DNA of 64,000 bases. It comes from Cocos nucifera. Taxonomy: Eukaryota; Streptophyta; Magnoliopsida; Arecales; Arecaceae. A program made the translations under genes and the position numbers. Below the pieces are notes generated by a model, which had not been told where the DNA came from, ran no database searches, and saw nothing but the letters and a program-made list of their open reading frames with translations. The DNA lies in assembly GCA_006176705.1 (NCBI GenBank), contig QRFJ01000306.1, positions 496,001-560,000 of the forward strand, given 5' to 3'. Within the stretch, counting starts at the first letter, position 1. Each line of letters opens with the position of its first letter. Below are positions 1 through 12,490 of this stretch, piece by piece.

Positions 1-782
1 TTAATAAATTAATATTTATATATATATATATTTAATATATACATTAGTGGATATTCACTTGCTTATTCATTCTCCTTGTAAAATAATATACAATTATTTT
101 TGTAGGCATGTATAGGGATATAGTTAAGTTCCAATTCCCGTATATATGTTTTTGCTTTAATATATGATTTCGAAAGTGTTGATCCATCGGAAAGAGCTAC
201 TTTAATCAATACTAAATTTTGATCAAATAACTTATAACTCCATAGGTTCACAGTTTTAATATGAAGCAATTTGATCAAAAACTCTAACTTCGAGAACTTC
301 ACATAATTTGGGTAAAGTGGCTCTCGTGCATCCCGAACAAACTTTATAAACTATTCAAAAGTCCCTTCTATCTTATTAATATTATATTCATGATTAGAAC
401 TACCTTGAGATGCACTAGTACTCATTGGTACATTTGAGCTAATATCCTGATGTAAATCATCCAATAGTGATCCTATACCACCAGGTTCAGCAGCATCAAT
501 ATCATCTTCGATATCGTCATCATCGTACATAATTTTATTCGGATCATCCTTCCTATGTTATATCCAGCGAGTATACTTCTTGTCCATACCAAAACGTAGC
601 AGATGCTCCTCAACAAGTGATATGTGATGATATATCATATTGACATATCTTTTGCATGCATACTTTATCCGATTGGCACTATCAGCCTTACACCATACAA
701 ATTCAATAAAATCTCGAACACTTTTTCAATATTCAGGCAAGAAAATATCCCTAGCATTCATCCAACTTTTGTTGATATCCAT
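1..782 (-). pseudogene. CACTA (En/Spm) transposase, N-terminal part, degenerate and cut by window start
   Basis: Read on the minus strand from an ATG at 782, the translation begins MDINKSWMNARDIFLPEY, followed by a Cys/Lys-rich segment ending near 'EEHLLRFGMDKKYTRW'. This has the layout of the transposase-associated N-terminal domain of plant CACTA elements. An acidic linker follows (about 535-420), then the start of the TNP2-like domain with 'KFSKLEFLIKLLHIK' and 'IPIHAYKNNCILFYKENE' (302-63). Family members usually read 'HACPNDC' at the last motif, so one Cys is altered. In-frame stops near 725, 558 and 350 show it is not translated whole. The catalytic C-terminal part would lie left of the window. 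The 5' end of the element must lie to the right, which agrees with the CACTA terminus at 15852. Confidence 0.75.
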
Positions 783-1199
783 CTGATAATAAAGAATAAT
801 GATTCATGAATCCTAACTCCACCAACTCCTTTCTAATGGGTGTGGTTCTAATTCTTTCAAAAATGCATCATTTTTATTATTGCCATAGCTTTGTTCTTTA
901 TTCCATATCCGAAAAAAAATTCGGCAACATCTTCCCATAGTTCTCTAAGTACACGATATAGATGGATCATATTTTAACTACATCTAATATGTACCCAGAG
1001 AACAAATGAGATAACAACGACAAAATTTTTCATAATAGAATAAAGAACACCATGATAATAATAAAATATTGATGCATTTATCAACTACCCAAATTGGGGC
1101 ATCCGAGAGTCGTTCATAAAGTCTATTTTGGGGACCCTGGGACCGACTCTTGAATAGAAGTCTAAGGTTTCATCAATGCATACATTAAATCATTACCAA
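783..1199. other. AT-rich sequence upstream of the CACTA transposase, no gene seen
   Basis: I see no coding motif and no clear repeat here. By position it would be the 5' region of the minus-strand CACTA element. Confidence 0.4.
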
Positions 1200-1540
1200 A
1201 TAGAATTTCAGATTGGATCCCGGACCAAATCCCGGATCGAATCTCGAATCATATCCCAGACAGGATCCCAGATCGGATCTCGACTCAAATCCCGATTGAG
1301 ATTCGACTCAGATCATGACCCAAATTCCAAACTGAATTCGGACATGATCCTAGACCGAATCTCGAACTAAATCTCAATCTGGATCCCGATCAAGATCCGA
1401 CCCGAATCATGATCTAAATTCCAAATTAGATTTCGGATCAGATTTCGATCGAGATTTGACCCGGATCATGATCCGAATCCCAGACAAGATTTCGACTCAA
1501 ATCCTTGATCGAAACTCGATCTGGATCCCAGACCGAATAG
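1200..1540. repeat. degenerate GATC-rich short repeat
   Basis: The stretch is made of diverged units of roughly 12 to 30 bases built on variants of GATCCCGGATCG and TCGGATCATGATCC. It reads open over 64 codons in one frame only because of the repeat. It lies inside the presumed 5' region of the CACTA element, where internal repeats are common. No gene is proposed. Confidence 0.55.
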
Positions 1541-1747
1541 TTCATATGCATTAAAAATTAAAACCTTCGGCTAATGCAAATTAAAATATTAAATCATAAT
1601 CATAATGAAATACAGGAACTAAATAAATAAAAAGATTAAACTATAACAAGTAAAAGCATAAAAATATAATTAAAAATCTAACTATTTTAATTATAAAAAT
1701 AACTTTTTAAAAATATTTTTCAATTTATCTTAAATTTATTTATCAAT

Positions 1748-1935
1748 TAAATTATTATTATTATTACTACTACTACTATTACTATTATTATTATTACTAT
1801 TCTTATTATTACTATTATTACTATTACTATTACTATTACTAATATTACTATTATTATTTATACTACCACTATTATTATTATTACTACTACTTTTACTATT
1901 ATTATTATTACTATTATTATTATTATTATTTTATT
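1748..1935. repeat. (ATT/ACT)n trinucleotide microsatellite
   Basis: About 185 bases consist almost entirely of ATT and ACT triplets with a few interruptions. It separates AT-rich sequence from the GC-rich block that starts near 1975. Confidence 0.9.
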
Positions 1936-1974
1936 TTTATTACTTATTAAAATTTAAAAAATGATTAAGGACTA

Positions 1975-2520
1975 ACCCAACCCACTATGGCCCCTCCGCC
2001 CCCCATCCGTCACGGCCTCCCACCCCTTGTGGCACCCCTTCATCGCCCACCACCCACGGCCTCCAATCCGATCCGTCAACGCCGCCCTCCACACCCCACC
2101 CCTCGTGCCCCCACACCCTGTGGCACCCCTCACCCCCACCCTTAGTGGCGCCCCTCTGCTGCCCAACACCCGTGGCCCCCATCCAACTCGTCACCGTCGC
2201 CCCCCCACATCCCAACCCCCGCAGCACCCAACCCCTACGGCGCCCCTCCACCCCCTACACATCGCGACCTCCCACCCCCTACGGCTCCTCTCCACCTCAC
2301 ACCACCTACGACTGCCCTTGTCCCCGTCACCACCCCCCCTCAGCACCCACCCCCACGGCCCCCCACCCTCAACAATGCCCCTCAGCCTCCCACCACCAAC
2401 GGCCTCCACCAAGCCTGTCAACACTGCCATGCATGGCCTGCAGCCGGCATCCATCCTCCATGCCTTGCCTCCCACCACCAACCACCGCACGACAACACCC
2501 ATGGCCCCCTAGACGATGGA
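1975..2520. other. GC-rich, C-rich-strand block with overlapping open frames
   Basis: The composition changes sharply to a plus strand dominated by runs of C with repeated words such as CCCCTCCACCCC and CACCCCACGGCC. Several frames stay open on both strands (for example 2027-2512 plus, giving a Pro/His/Thr-rich translation), which is what low-complexity GC-rich DNA does by chance. I do not call a protein. It may be part of the 5' leader of the CACTA element, or a separate insertion. Confidence 0.5.
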
Positions 2521-2749
2521 AAGAATAAAAAAATTAACCGACCGGGAACATACTTCAATTTAAGCATAGTAGTGGTAGCAACAACAATAGCAGCAACGGC
2601 GGTGGCAACGAGAGATGCAGTCGCCGATTGATGGAAGCCTAGGAGGAGGGGGAGAGAAAGGATGAGGGGGGGAGAGAGGAGAGGATCGAGGGTTTCAACC
2701 AGTTGCAAGAGAGTGGGTTTTGTAGGAAAGAAGGCACATAGTAGGGGGG
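2521..2749. other. transition sequence between GC-rich block and inverted repeat
   Basis: A short purine-rich stretch on the plus strand (GGAGGAGGGGGAGAGAAAGG type, 2640-2690) is the only notable element. No gene is seen. Confidence 0.3.
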
Positions 2750-3895
2750 ATATTTAAAGGCATTTAGCGATGAAAATTTCAATGCTAAAATGCTTATTAG
2801 TGACGAAAATGCATTTTCATCATTAATAATTCCCACCAATTATTTTTTCAAAAAAAAAATTTCTCTTCAAAAATATTAAAATATTTAACAAACTTATTTA
2901 CAGTGAAATTAATTTTTGGTTGCAAATAATTGATTATTTATGATGAAAACTTTCCATTGTAAATAATTTTTCATAAATAAAATATTTAAAAAATTAAAAT
3001 TAAGGTGAGATTATTTGTGATGAAAATTTTTATCATAAATAATAATTATTTAAAATAAAAAAATTTAATTCTATCATAAATAATAAATTATTAATGATGA
3101 AAATTTTTCATCATAAATAATCTTTGGTAAATTAAAAATTTTAAAAACTAAAAAAGGCTCGGATTATTTATGATAAAAAATTTTTATCATAAATAATTAG
3201 ATATTTGCAACAGACACGTGTTTGCATTGTAAATAATCTATTATTTATGATAAAAAATTTTCATCATAAATAATCCATTATATACGATGAAAATTTTTTA
3301 TCGTAAATAATCTATTTCATTTAGAGGGCACAAAAGATGGACTATTTTTCTAAAAAAAGAGCAAAAATGTGCTGTGCATGGTCGATGTGATGGGGTTGAG
3401 TGGTGCGAGCGCATCCACTGTTAGCTAGCTCAAGAGTAAATTAATATTTTTTTTTATTTTTTTAAAATTATTATTTTTTAAAAAAATTATTATTTTCTAA
3501 ATATTATATAATATTAAAATTTAAAATTCATCTTCACTATTGATTATTTAAGAAATTATCATTCGAGTATCATCACAAAAGATCATCTTGATCTGGTAGC
3601 TCTAGCTATGTAGATCGATAAAATCTGATTTCGATGATCACGAATGATCGCATGGTGATCTGATAGATAGAAACTATCGATGGATCCAAAAATTTATAAT
3701 GATGATCTCTGTGATATTTGTAGCATACTATCAAAAATTTTATTTTAATTAGATATAATTATCATAGTCAATTTAGCATATTTAAATTGTTAAATAAAAA
3801 ATGAACGATTAAAATGCCAATTAGCATGTGATTATAAAATAATTTTTTTAGATAAATAATCTTTGCTAATAGTTTGATCATTTCTATAGTAGTGA
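2750..3895. repeat. left arm of a long inverted repeat, CACTA-like subterminal sequence
   Basis: This arm is inverted relative to 4065-4378 plus 14785-15852. Anchor matches: 3580-3640 (CTTGATCTGGTAGCTCTAGC) against 4310-4365 inverted; 3490-3565 against 14785-14860 inverted; and 3365-3440 (GTGCTGTGCATGGTCGATG) against 14895-14995 inverted. The outer part (2935-3330) is an array of palindromic units pairing TTATTTATGATG with CATCATAAATAA around an A/T core. No CACTACAAGAAA terminus is visible at the left end, so this arm may be truncated or may be internal to the larger CACTA element. Confidence 0.65.
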
Positions 3896-4064
3896 TCATA
3901 AAAAGCAAACCACGTGTGTATAAACTATCTAAAATTATGTCTTTCGATACACATTCTTAAAGTTCTTAAGCAATTATACTCATATTTTTATAAAATATAC
4001 TTAACATAGATGATTCATATACGTGGAGTTTAGATTTTATAATCACCACCATATAGATGATTAA
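3896..4064. other. spacer between the arms of the long inverted repeat
   Basis: About 170 bases of unpaired AT-rich sequence separate the two arms. No coding motif is visible. Confidence 0.5.
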
Positions 4065-4378
4065 AATAGTAGCAAAAATTATTTATCTAAAAAATTATCT
4101 TATAATCGATCGTCGTTTGGCAATTTGATCACTTATTTTTTATTTAATGATCTAAATTATTTCATACTAAATTTACTATGATAATTATATCTAATTGAAG
4201 TAAAATTTTGATAGTATACTATAAATATCATAAAGATTATCGTTGCAAGTTTTCAGATCCATCGATGATTTCTATCTATCAGATCATCATGTGGTTATTC
4301 GTGACTGTTAAAATCAAATTTTATCGATCTGCATAGCTAGAGCTACCAGATCAAGATGATCTTTTGTAACGATACTTA
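4065..4378. repeat. inner part of the right arm of the long inverted repeat
   Basis: This matches 3575-3895 in reverse complement, with the highest identity in the last 70 bases before the Ty1-copia insertion. The arm resumes at 14785 on the other side of that element. Confidence 0.7.
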
Positions 4379-6667
4379 TGTTAGATATGTATCCTAGAAG
4401 TCAGAATTAGCTGACACTTGTTATACACTTCTAAGAGCAAAATTATAATTTTGACTATAAATAAAATGGGTTATTTTCTATCATAGTATGTATTTGAAAG
4501 TATCTGTAATATATCTCTTGAGTTAATGATAATGATAGTTCATATTTTCAAAAGTTAAAAATTTAAGATATGAATTTTTATTATTAACTCATAAAATGCT
4601 CCTGACCGTAGGATCATCATAAGGATGGTGATTGATCCAGAAGGTTAGTGTATAATTGCTTCTTTATAGTAGATGAGTCTTGAGTCTACGGTGTAGAGAC
4701 ATCGGAACGAGAGTATAGGTACTCGTTAGAGAACGAGGACATTGAGCGTAACCACCTCGAGCAGTCATTAGGAAGTCTACTTTCTCGTTAATGACTGGCT
4801 CGAAGCTGTAGTTGTGTGTCTGGTTCTTTGACCTGAGGTGCATCGATAGTTCACATTGAGGGTGTTATAGTTTGACTACACCATGACTCGATCTTCTAGC
4901 CATTTAAAATTTTGAGGTATATGTTAGCTATAGCATGTTCATTGTAGGCATTGGATTACACCAAGAGAAAATCTATCTACCTTGATAGATGAGGAGTAGC
5001 CCTATGATGATCATGAGAATCAAGTCCATAAGCCCATGGCCATAGCAGAGTGAAATAATAGAAAGAGTTCCTATTAAGATTTTCACATTGGACTTAAATC
5101 GAATGATTAATCATATGATGGATATTAGGGTTTGACGAGTTCACCTTAACCCTAATCCAATCGGGGCTCAAGATAGAAGAACTTAATCACACAGATAACT
5201 GCATCGAGAGATTCATTTTTAGTTCTGATGGATTGCCACCATATACTGCTAGGTGTCACTGGTAGATTTTGAGAGTAATTAGAATGATTTAGATGATCAA
5301 TCATACTAATTGTCTGAATCAGAAAAGTTCTAATCCATCGGAAGGTATTTTGATGATATCGATAATAGAAATCATGACATATCTTATTACCATATGGAAT
5401 TAAACCTAACTGAATCATACAAATAAGAGTTTGGATCTAGATATCATCAATTGAACTAATCCAGTTCAATTGATTTGAATTAGATTCAATTAGGTTCAAA
5501 AAAATCATGTTAGCACATGATTGAGCCTAATGTTCTCCTTTAATTATCATTAAAAGTTATCTTAACTGAGCCAAATGTGTTTGGGCTTATTCAGATACCT
5601 TTACTTGGTCTGACTGAAACTTGTCCAAGTCAGAAAAGGATTGTCTTAATTTATGAGATAAATTTGAGACAACACCTGCCATTTTTCGTCACCTGCTAAA
5701 TCCTGTTTTGGACATTTGGTTAAACGTTGATCTTTTGATACTTAGACATCTGCCCATATGTCATGCACCCATAGGAGAAATTTTTTGGATCAGTCAACCT
5801 ACTAAAAAGTAGGTGGATAAAGGGTGCAGGCCTAGGGAGGCATGCACCCAAGGATATGGCGTCTAGAGTCCCATACAGATGGGACTCCAGTTGCTTCGTG
5901 GAATCAAAGTGGGTGGCACCAAAGAGACTTGTTTGACCAATCTTGATGCCATCTAAGGATGATTCAGAGGGGCTCTCATCTGATTAGATCGGATAATATC
6001 ATCCCACCAATCAGATTTATACCTGATTGCACAAAAGGCCATGATTGGCCAGGATGATGTGGCATTGCATGGCGCAGTAGGGTCTATATAAACCCTATCT
6101 ATGCCTAGGATTAAACACTCTTGCCCATTGCCCATGCCACAAAGCTGCCCCTCTCCCTCCTTCATGCCATCTCCAAGTCCTCTCTCTCGTCTTCAGGCCC
6201 AAGAATTTTTGGGCTTCAATTTGATGCGATCTAAGCAAGAGAAAGACGACGAGAAAGAAAGAAGGCAACATTGTTGCGAGAGACGACACCTAATCTTCAA
6301 AAGGAGTTTTGAAAATCTTTCAAATCAGATTCAGATCTGATATTTGGAGAAGTGATAAAGAAGGAGAAGATCTTTAGATCCTATCCGAGTAGATATCGAT
6401 AGAGGTCAGACACTTATGTAGCTAGATCTAGGACCTCAGAGAGACATCAGGATCATCATAGGATAATCTGATTATCCGCTACAAGATAAAATTAATTTAG
6501 ATTTAATTTATTTTTTATTTTTATTTTATTTTTTAATTAGATCAATAATATCAAATCTAAAATATCTCAAATTTGATCTAAATCTAAGAAATTTTTTTAA
6601 AAAATATCTCTCTTGATCCAATCAGATCTGAACAAACCTGATCCAAAAAACTAAATTTTTTTCTTCA
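4379..6667 (+). repeat. 5' LTR of the Ty1-copia element
   Basis: It begins TGTTAGATATGTATCC and ends TTTCTTCA just before the primer site. The same sequence recurs at 12491-14779. A run of short open stretches inside it is not coding. Confidence 0.92.
6085..6092 (+). promoter_or_regulatory. TATA box in the 5' LTR
   Basis: TATATAAA lies in the context GGGTCTATATAAACCC and is conserved in the 3' LTR at 14198-14205. It is the likely core promoter of the retrotransposon, with transcription starting some 30 bases downstream. Confidence 0.7.
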
Positions 6668-8544
6668 ACTGATATCAATGCTAGGTTGCATTAGATCTAA
6701 TTTTAATTTATTTTGATCTAATAATTAAGTAATTTTAGAGATCACATGAGATATGATTAGATTTAAAATCAAAAAAATTAAAAAAATTAAATAATATAGA
6801 TCTAAGTTGTACAAGATGCATGACTAGTTGAAGAATAGAATTATTCTATGTATAGTCTTGCATGATCATAATTTAATTTGATTAGTTATAATTTTTAAAT
6901 CTATTTATTTATTATTTTTTGATATTATAAATATTATAATAAGATCTAAAAAATAAAAAATAAAATTATTTAATTTTTATTCATATGAGATATGATGAAT
7001 GCATGTTTAGACTAGTTGTAGAATAGTTCTACATAATTATTTAGAATAGAATTTATTTTGATAAGATCAATTTAAATTTAATTTTTTAAATAATTATGAG
7101 ATAATTTAGATCTAAAAATATGTATGATATGATACATGAAGATGTATGCAAAATATGTTTAAAGTTAGATCAATCTTATATATAAGATATATGATGTAGA
7201 TCTAACTAGTTTTATAGTTTTCACATTTCTGATTAAGACGTTCTCCTTGGCCATCCGGTCATAAGAACAAAGTAGAATTTATCCTATTCGATAGGATGTT
7301 CTTATGATGTGTAGGGATGCTGCTCATTTGTCCTTAATCAAAAATTCAAAACTTATTTTCTGTAAAATCCTAGATCCTAAAACCCTAAGATTTTATTTAC
7401 ATATTTTATTTATGAACTCTAAACTTAATTAAGAATTAAGATTATGAAATATGTTAGATCTAAAATTGAGAATTTTAGATTTAAGATATATTCATAAAAT
7501 TGGGTTCGAGCTTGAGTAGCTCAATTAGGTCTAAGCGGTTGATCAAACCAAATCAAGAGTTGGTTAGATAGGATCAAGAGTACTTAAATTGACCAGCCTA
7601 ATAGGATTAAGTCTGGATCAAGATCGAATCACATGAGTGATCGATCAAGCTAAGACCTAATTAGGCTCAATGGTTAGAGTTTGGATTGTAGGCTAACCTA
7701 ATTAGTTCTGGCTCAACAATTTAGTGTCTAAGATAAGTTTGGCAGATGTGATTGATTGATTTTTAATTGGAAGCTACTCGATTCGAATACATTCTTGTCG
7801 AGTTAATGGCATATCCCTTCCATCGATCTCACTTACCTGACCATATTTGTCGACCTAGTCCTGATCTAAGGTGGTTAACAATCCAAGTTAACCCATGCCA
7901 CTAGGTTAGTCAGAATTGTTATGGCTATTGTAAGTCAAGTTTAAAGAGATCTGAATCAAATTTTCCTAAAAAAAGATTAAGTCTAAGATCTTCCACCATT
8001 ATAGATGTGCAGATCCTTCTTGGGGTTGATTGTTCTCAGCTGATAATAGTAGTTCAGTTGCACCAAGAAGACGCAACTATGTCTATTAGGTATTGAATGT
8101 TATAGACTGGAGGATGGATTGGGCTCAATATTTTGGATACGATGAGAGACTCAATTAAGAATCCAATCTATGCAAATAATGGATCCGACTTAACTAAGGA
8201 GTGGATCAATATTCTGAGCATGGTGAGATTCATGAATTAGAGACCAAGCTTAGATGCACCATGATTAGAGAATCATTGAACAAGAGTTGTTCACTCATTG
8301 GCTAACCCATCACCAATAACTGTTAGGTGAGGTGATGAGTCAGTTGATGAGACTGTACCATCCATTAGAAATCTATAATCGTGAAGATTTTTGCATCTCT
8401 ATAGAGGAAGTATAGGGATCTGAGAAAATAATGGAAGCTAATTTGTTTAAAAATTAAACTCCTAAATAAATTGATCAAGTCTTAATTACAATATCTAACT
8501 AGAAACTTTGATTCTCTATAAGAAAATATCCGCATCCAACCCAC
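6668..8544 (+). other. primer-binding site and untranslated leader of the Ty1-copia element
   Basis: TGATATCAATGCTAGGTT at 6670-6687 is a mutated form of the copia primer site TGGTATCAGAGC, complementary to initiator-methionine tRNA. The following 1.9 kb is AT-rich, full of TTAGATCTAA-type words, and has no coding signal until gag begins near 8545. Confidence 0.7.
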
Positions 8545-11500
8545 TAGCACGTATCCTGAATACCCATAGACTGATCGGACTCAATTACAGGGATTGGCTC
8601 TGAAACTTCAAAATTATTTTGGATTTTGAGAAGTTAACTCATGTATTAGATCAAGATCTCCCATCTTACCAGCTCATCCATCCACTGAACAGAGAGCATC
8701 TCTTGATAAGTGGACAGATGAAGATAACAATGCTAGATACTATATGTTGGGCTTGATGTCTAATGAGCTTTAGCACCAACATGAAGATATCAGAACTGCT
8801 TGCCAAATGTTGGCTCACCTACAAGAGATGTTTGGTGAATAGAGTCGCGCAGCCAAGTATCAGATCACTAAACGACTATTCAAGGCTAAAATGCATGATG
8901 GGCAGTCAGTCCAAGATCATTATCTGATGATGATCAAGAACTTGGAAAAGCTTAAGAAGCTCAGAGTGAAGTTGGACCTAGATCTGCAGAATGATATAAT
9001 TCTGCAATCCTTGATTGATGCATATGGGTATTCATCATAAACTATCATATGCATAAACTTCAAAATTCTTTAGCCAAGCTTATGAACATGTTGGTTACTG
9101 CTGAGCTTTCAATGAAAGGTTCTAAAGGCTCAGTATTTGCTATCGAATGGATTTCTTCAAAGAGAAAGGCTTTTGGAAAGAAGAAGAAGTCTGTGAAAAA
9201 GCAGAAGATGGAAGGAGGAAAGAAAAAGAAGGTAGCGTTGGAAAAAAAGGCAGCTGATAAAAAAAAGTATTTCCATTGCAATACTGACGGTCATTGAAAG
9301 TAGAACTGCCCTATATACCTGACCATCCTGAAGAATAAGAAGGAGGCAGGTCCTTCTGGAGGTATGCTCATTATTGAGTCGAATCTTATGATTTTTTCTG
9401 CATCCAGTTGGGTGCTTGACTCTGATTCTAGTGCTTATTTATGCACTTTCATGCAGAATCTTGAGGATAGCAGAAAGCTAAGGGATGGTGAGATGATTCT
9501 ATGCATTGGAAATGAAACAAGGGTTGCTATTGTAGCCGTGGGAACATACCCTCTTCGACTATCATCTGGTTTAGACTTAGTACTAAAGGATTGTTATGTG
9601 CCTGCAGCAAGTAGGAATTTAATTTTTGTTTCATGCTTAGCACTAGAAGGCCATGTAATTAGTTTTCTTAAGGACCATTGTAATATTCTTTATGAAAGAA
9701 ATAAAATTATAAGTGATTTTCTTATTAACGGTCTTTACCAGTTACATATTGATGTATCTATTTTTAATATCGAGCAAAATATAAATGTCATAAAATTAAA
9801 ATGATCCAAAGATAGTCCAAATGATAGGTATCTATGGCACCTTAGACTAGGTCATATAGCAGAAGATAGGATTAACAAATTGGAGAAAATTGGGCTATTG
9901 AGTCTATTGACATCCGAGTCATATCCAATTTGTGAATCATATTTTCATGGCAAAATGACTAAACTTCCTTTTATAGGACCTGGGGAAAGGGCCACGGATT
10001 TACTTGCCCTAATACATACTAATGTGTGTAGCCCATTTGATGTACCGGCTAGAGGCAATTTTGTCTACTTCATAACCTTCATCGATGATTTATCTCAATA
10101 TGGGTACGTATATCTTATGAGACACAAGTTTGAAGCTTTTAAAAAGTTCAAGAAATTCAAACATGAAATAGAAAAGTAAATTAGAAAATTCATTAAGATT
10201 CTTCGATCAGATCGAGGAGGTAAATACCTTAGTCGAAAATTTTTGGACTATCTCAAGAAAAATGGCATAGTCTCTCAATGGACTTTACTTGGAACACCTC
10301 AACTCAATAAAATTTCAGAACGGAGGAATCGGATCCTATTAGATATGATCCGATCCGTGATGAGCTTCACAGACCTTCCTAATTTTCTTTGGGGATATAG
10401 TTTCTTAACTGCTATATATTTACTGAATAGGATTCCTTCTAAAATCGTTCCTACCATACCGCATGAGATATGGCATGGTAAGAAATCAAGTCTGAGTCAT
10501 CTTAGAATTTGGGGTTGTCCGACTCATGTCAAAAGACAACAAGCGGATAAGTTGAACTTAAGGTCCTTTAGAGCTTGATTTATAGGATATCCTAAAAAGT
10601 CATTAGGATATTATTTCTACATTCCAAAAGATTATAATATGATTGTGAGTCGACATGCCATCTTTCTTGAAAAATAGTTTATTCAAGATGACGGCATTGG
10701 AAAGCAAATCATGCTAGAGGAGAAAGTCTCCCAAGAGCAAAGAGCTAAGGACCATTTGGAACCAAATCAGATTGAGCCAATACAATCACTACCTCCTCCA
10801 CCTCGAAGATCGAAAAGGATTTTTCGTCCCCCTAAGAGGTACTTAGGTACTATTTCAGAGAAAGTAAAGAAAATATTCCTCATAGGTAATGGAGCTCATG
10901 GTGATGATCCCAAAATCTATAACGAGGTGATATTAGATATCGACTCTGAGAAATGGTTAGAGGTAATAAAGTCAGAAATTGACTCAATGCACTCAAATCA
11001 AGTCTGGACCTTAGTAGATCCACCAAAAGGTATAGTACCTATTAGGTGTAAATTGATCTACAAGAAAAAGATTGGTGCAGATGGAAATGTAGAGACATTC
11101 AAAGCTAGATTAATGACAAAAGATTATAGTCATCGCGAAGGCATTGACTATAAGGATACCTTTTCATCAATAGCCATGCTTAAATTCATTCACACATTGC
11201 TTGCTGTTGTAGTCTATTTCGATTATAAAATATGGTAAATGGACATAAAAATGATATTCTTAAATGGATATCTTGAGAAAGATATCTATATGGAACAGTC
11301 GTTGGATTTCACATCTAGTGATACTAATCACAACGTATGCAAGCTGCAAAGGTCCATATATGGACTTAAGCAAGCATCTCAGAGCTGAAATATTTATTTT
11401 AATGATGTGATCAAATTATTTGATTTCATCAAAAACGAGGAGGAATCATATATTTTCAGAAAGATCACTGGAAGCGCTATTATCTTCCTCATACTATATG

Positions 11501-12476
11501 TGGATGATATCCTCCTTATTGAAAATGATATTTTCATGTTGACCATAGTTAAAATATGGTTATCTAAAGAATTCTCCATAAAAGATCTAGGAGAATCATC
11601 CTTCATTCTTGGAATCAAAGTCTATAGAGATAGACCGAATAGGATGCTAGGTCTTTCACAGAAGATGTATATAGAGAAAGTGCTAAAGAGGTTTAGCATG
11701 GAAAACTCCAAGAGGAGATAGTATCCTTCGAACATGGCATTCATCTCTCTAAGAAGATGTGCCATAGTACATCTGAGGAGATAGAATGCATGAGCAAGAT
11801 TCCTTATGCTTCTGCAATAGGGAGCCTCATGTATATCATATTATATACACGACCTGATATAGCCCATGTTGTGAGTGTCACGAACAGATATCAGTCGAAT
11901 CTAGATGAAGAATACTGGACTTCTATGAAATGTATCCTTAAGTACTTAAAAAGAACTAGGGATATATTCTTGGTTTTTGGTAATGGAGAACTCCAAGTCC
12001 AGGGGTATACAGACTCGAATTTTATGTCCGATATAGATGATCGAAAGTCAACATCTGAAAATCTATTTGTATGTAATGGTGGTGCTGTCAGTTGAAAGAG
12101 TTCCAAACAGATAGTAATAGCAGATTCTACTATGAAAGCAGAATACATTGCTGCATCAGAAGCTACAAAGAAGGCATTCTGGTATAAGAAGTTTGCCATA
12201 GAGATCGAAGTAATGCCATCAGATGTCATTCCTCTATACTGCGACAATAATGGTGCCATAGTCCTTGCTAAGGAGTCGAGATCTCACCAAAAATTCAAAC
12301 ACATCGAGCGGCAATACCACCTCATCCACGATTACCTCGAGAAAAGATACGTCGAGGTTAAGAGAGTCGACTCCGCAAATAATGCGGCAGATCCACTTAC
12401 AAAATCATTAGGCCAGCAGAAAATCGAAGCCCATCTTGAGAAGATGGGACTTAGATTTGTAGCCAATTGGCTTTAG
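8545..12476 (+). pseudogene. gag-pol of the Ty1-copia element, broken
   Basis: Gag fragments start near 8545 ('LIGLNYRDWL'), with a frameshift near 8680. The zinc knuckle (9263-9313) has lost its first Cys (Tyr instead) and is followed by a stop. The protease shows 'SSWVLDSDSS' near 9400, where the active site is normally Asp-Ser/Thr-Gly. Integrase runs about 9830-10680: the His-His half is present, the Cys pair is broken (CESY), and the first catalytic Asp is Asn (HTNVC). The reverse transcriptase core is at about 10960-11720 with an intact YVDD at 11497-11508. RNase H runs 11757-12476 and ends with a TAG. At least six stops or frameshifts interrupt the frame. Confidence 0.9.
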
Positions 12477-12480
12477 GTCA

Positions 12481-12490
12481 AGTGGGAGTT
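12481..12490 (+). other. polypurine tract of the Ty1-copia element
   Basis: AGTGGGAGTT lies directly before the 3' LTR, the usual position and form of the plus-strand primer in copia elements. Confidence 0.75.

Noticed and set aside
2027..2512. 161-codon open frame, Pro/His/Thr-rich
   Set aside because: It lies in the C-rich low-complexity block where several frames on both strands are open; codon content is repeat-driven and no domain is visible.
9049..9297. Lys-rich 82-residue frame as a separate gene
   Set aside because: It is the C-terminal part of the copia gag, leading into the zinc knuckle.
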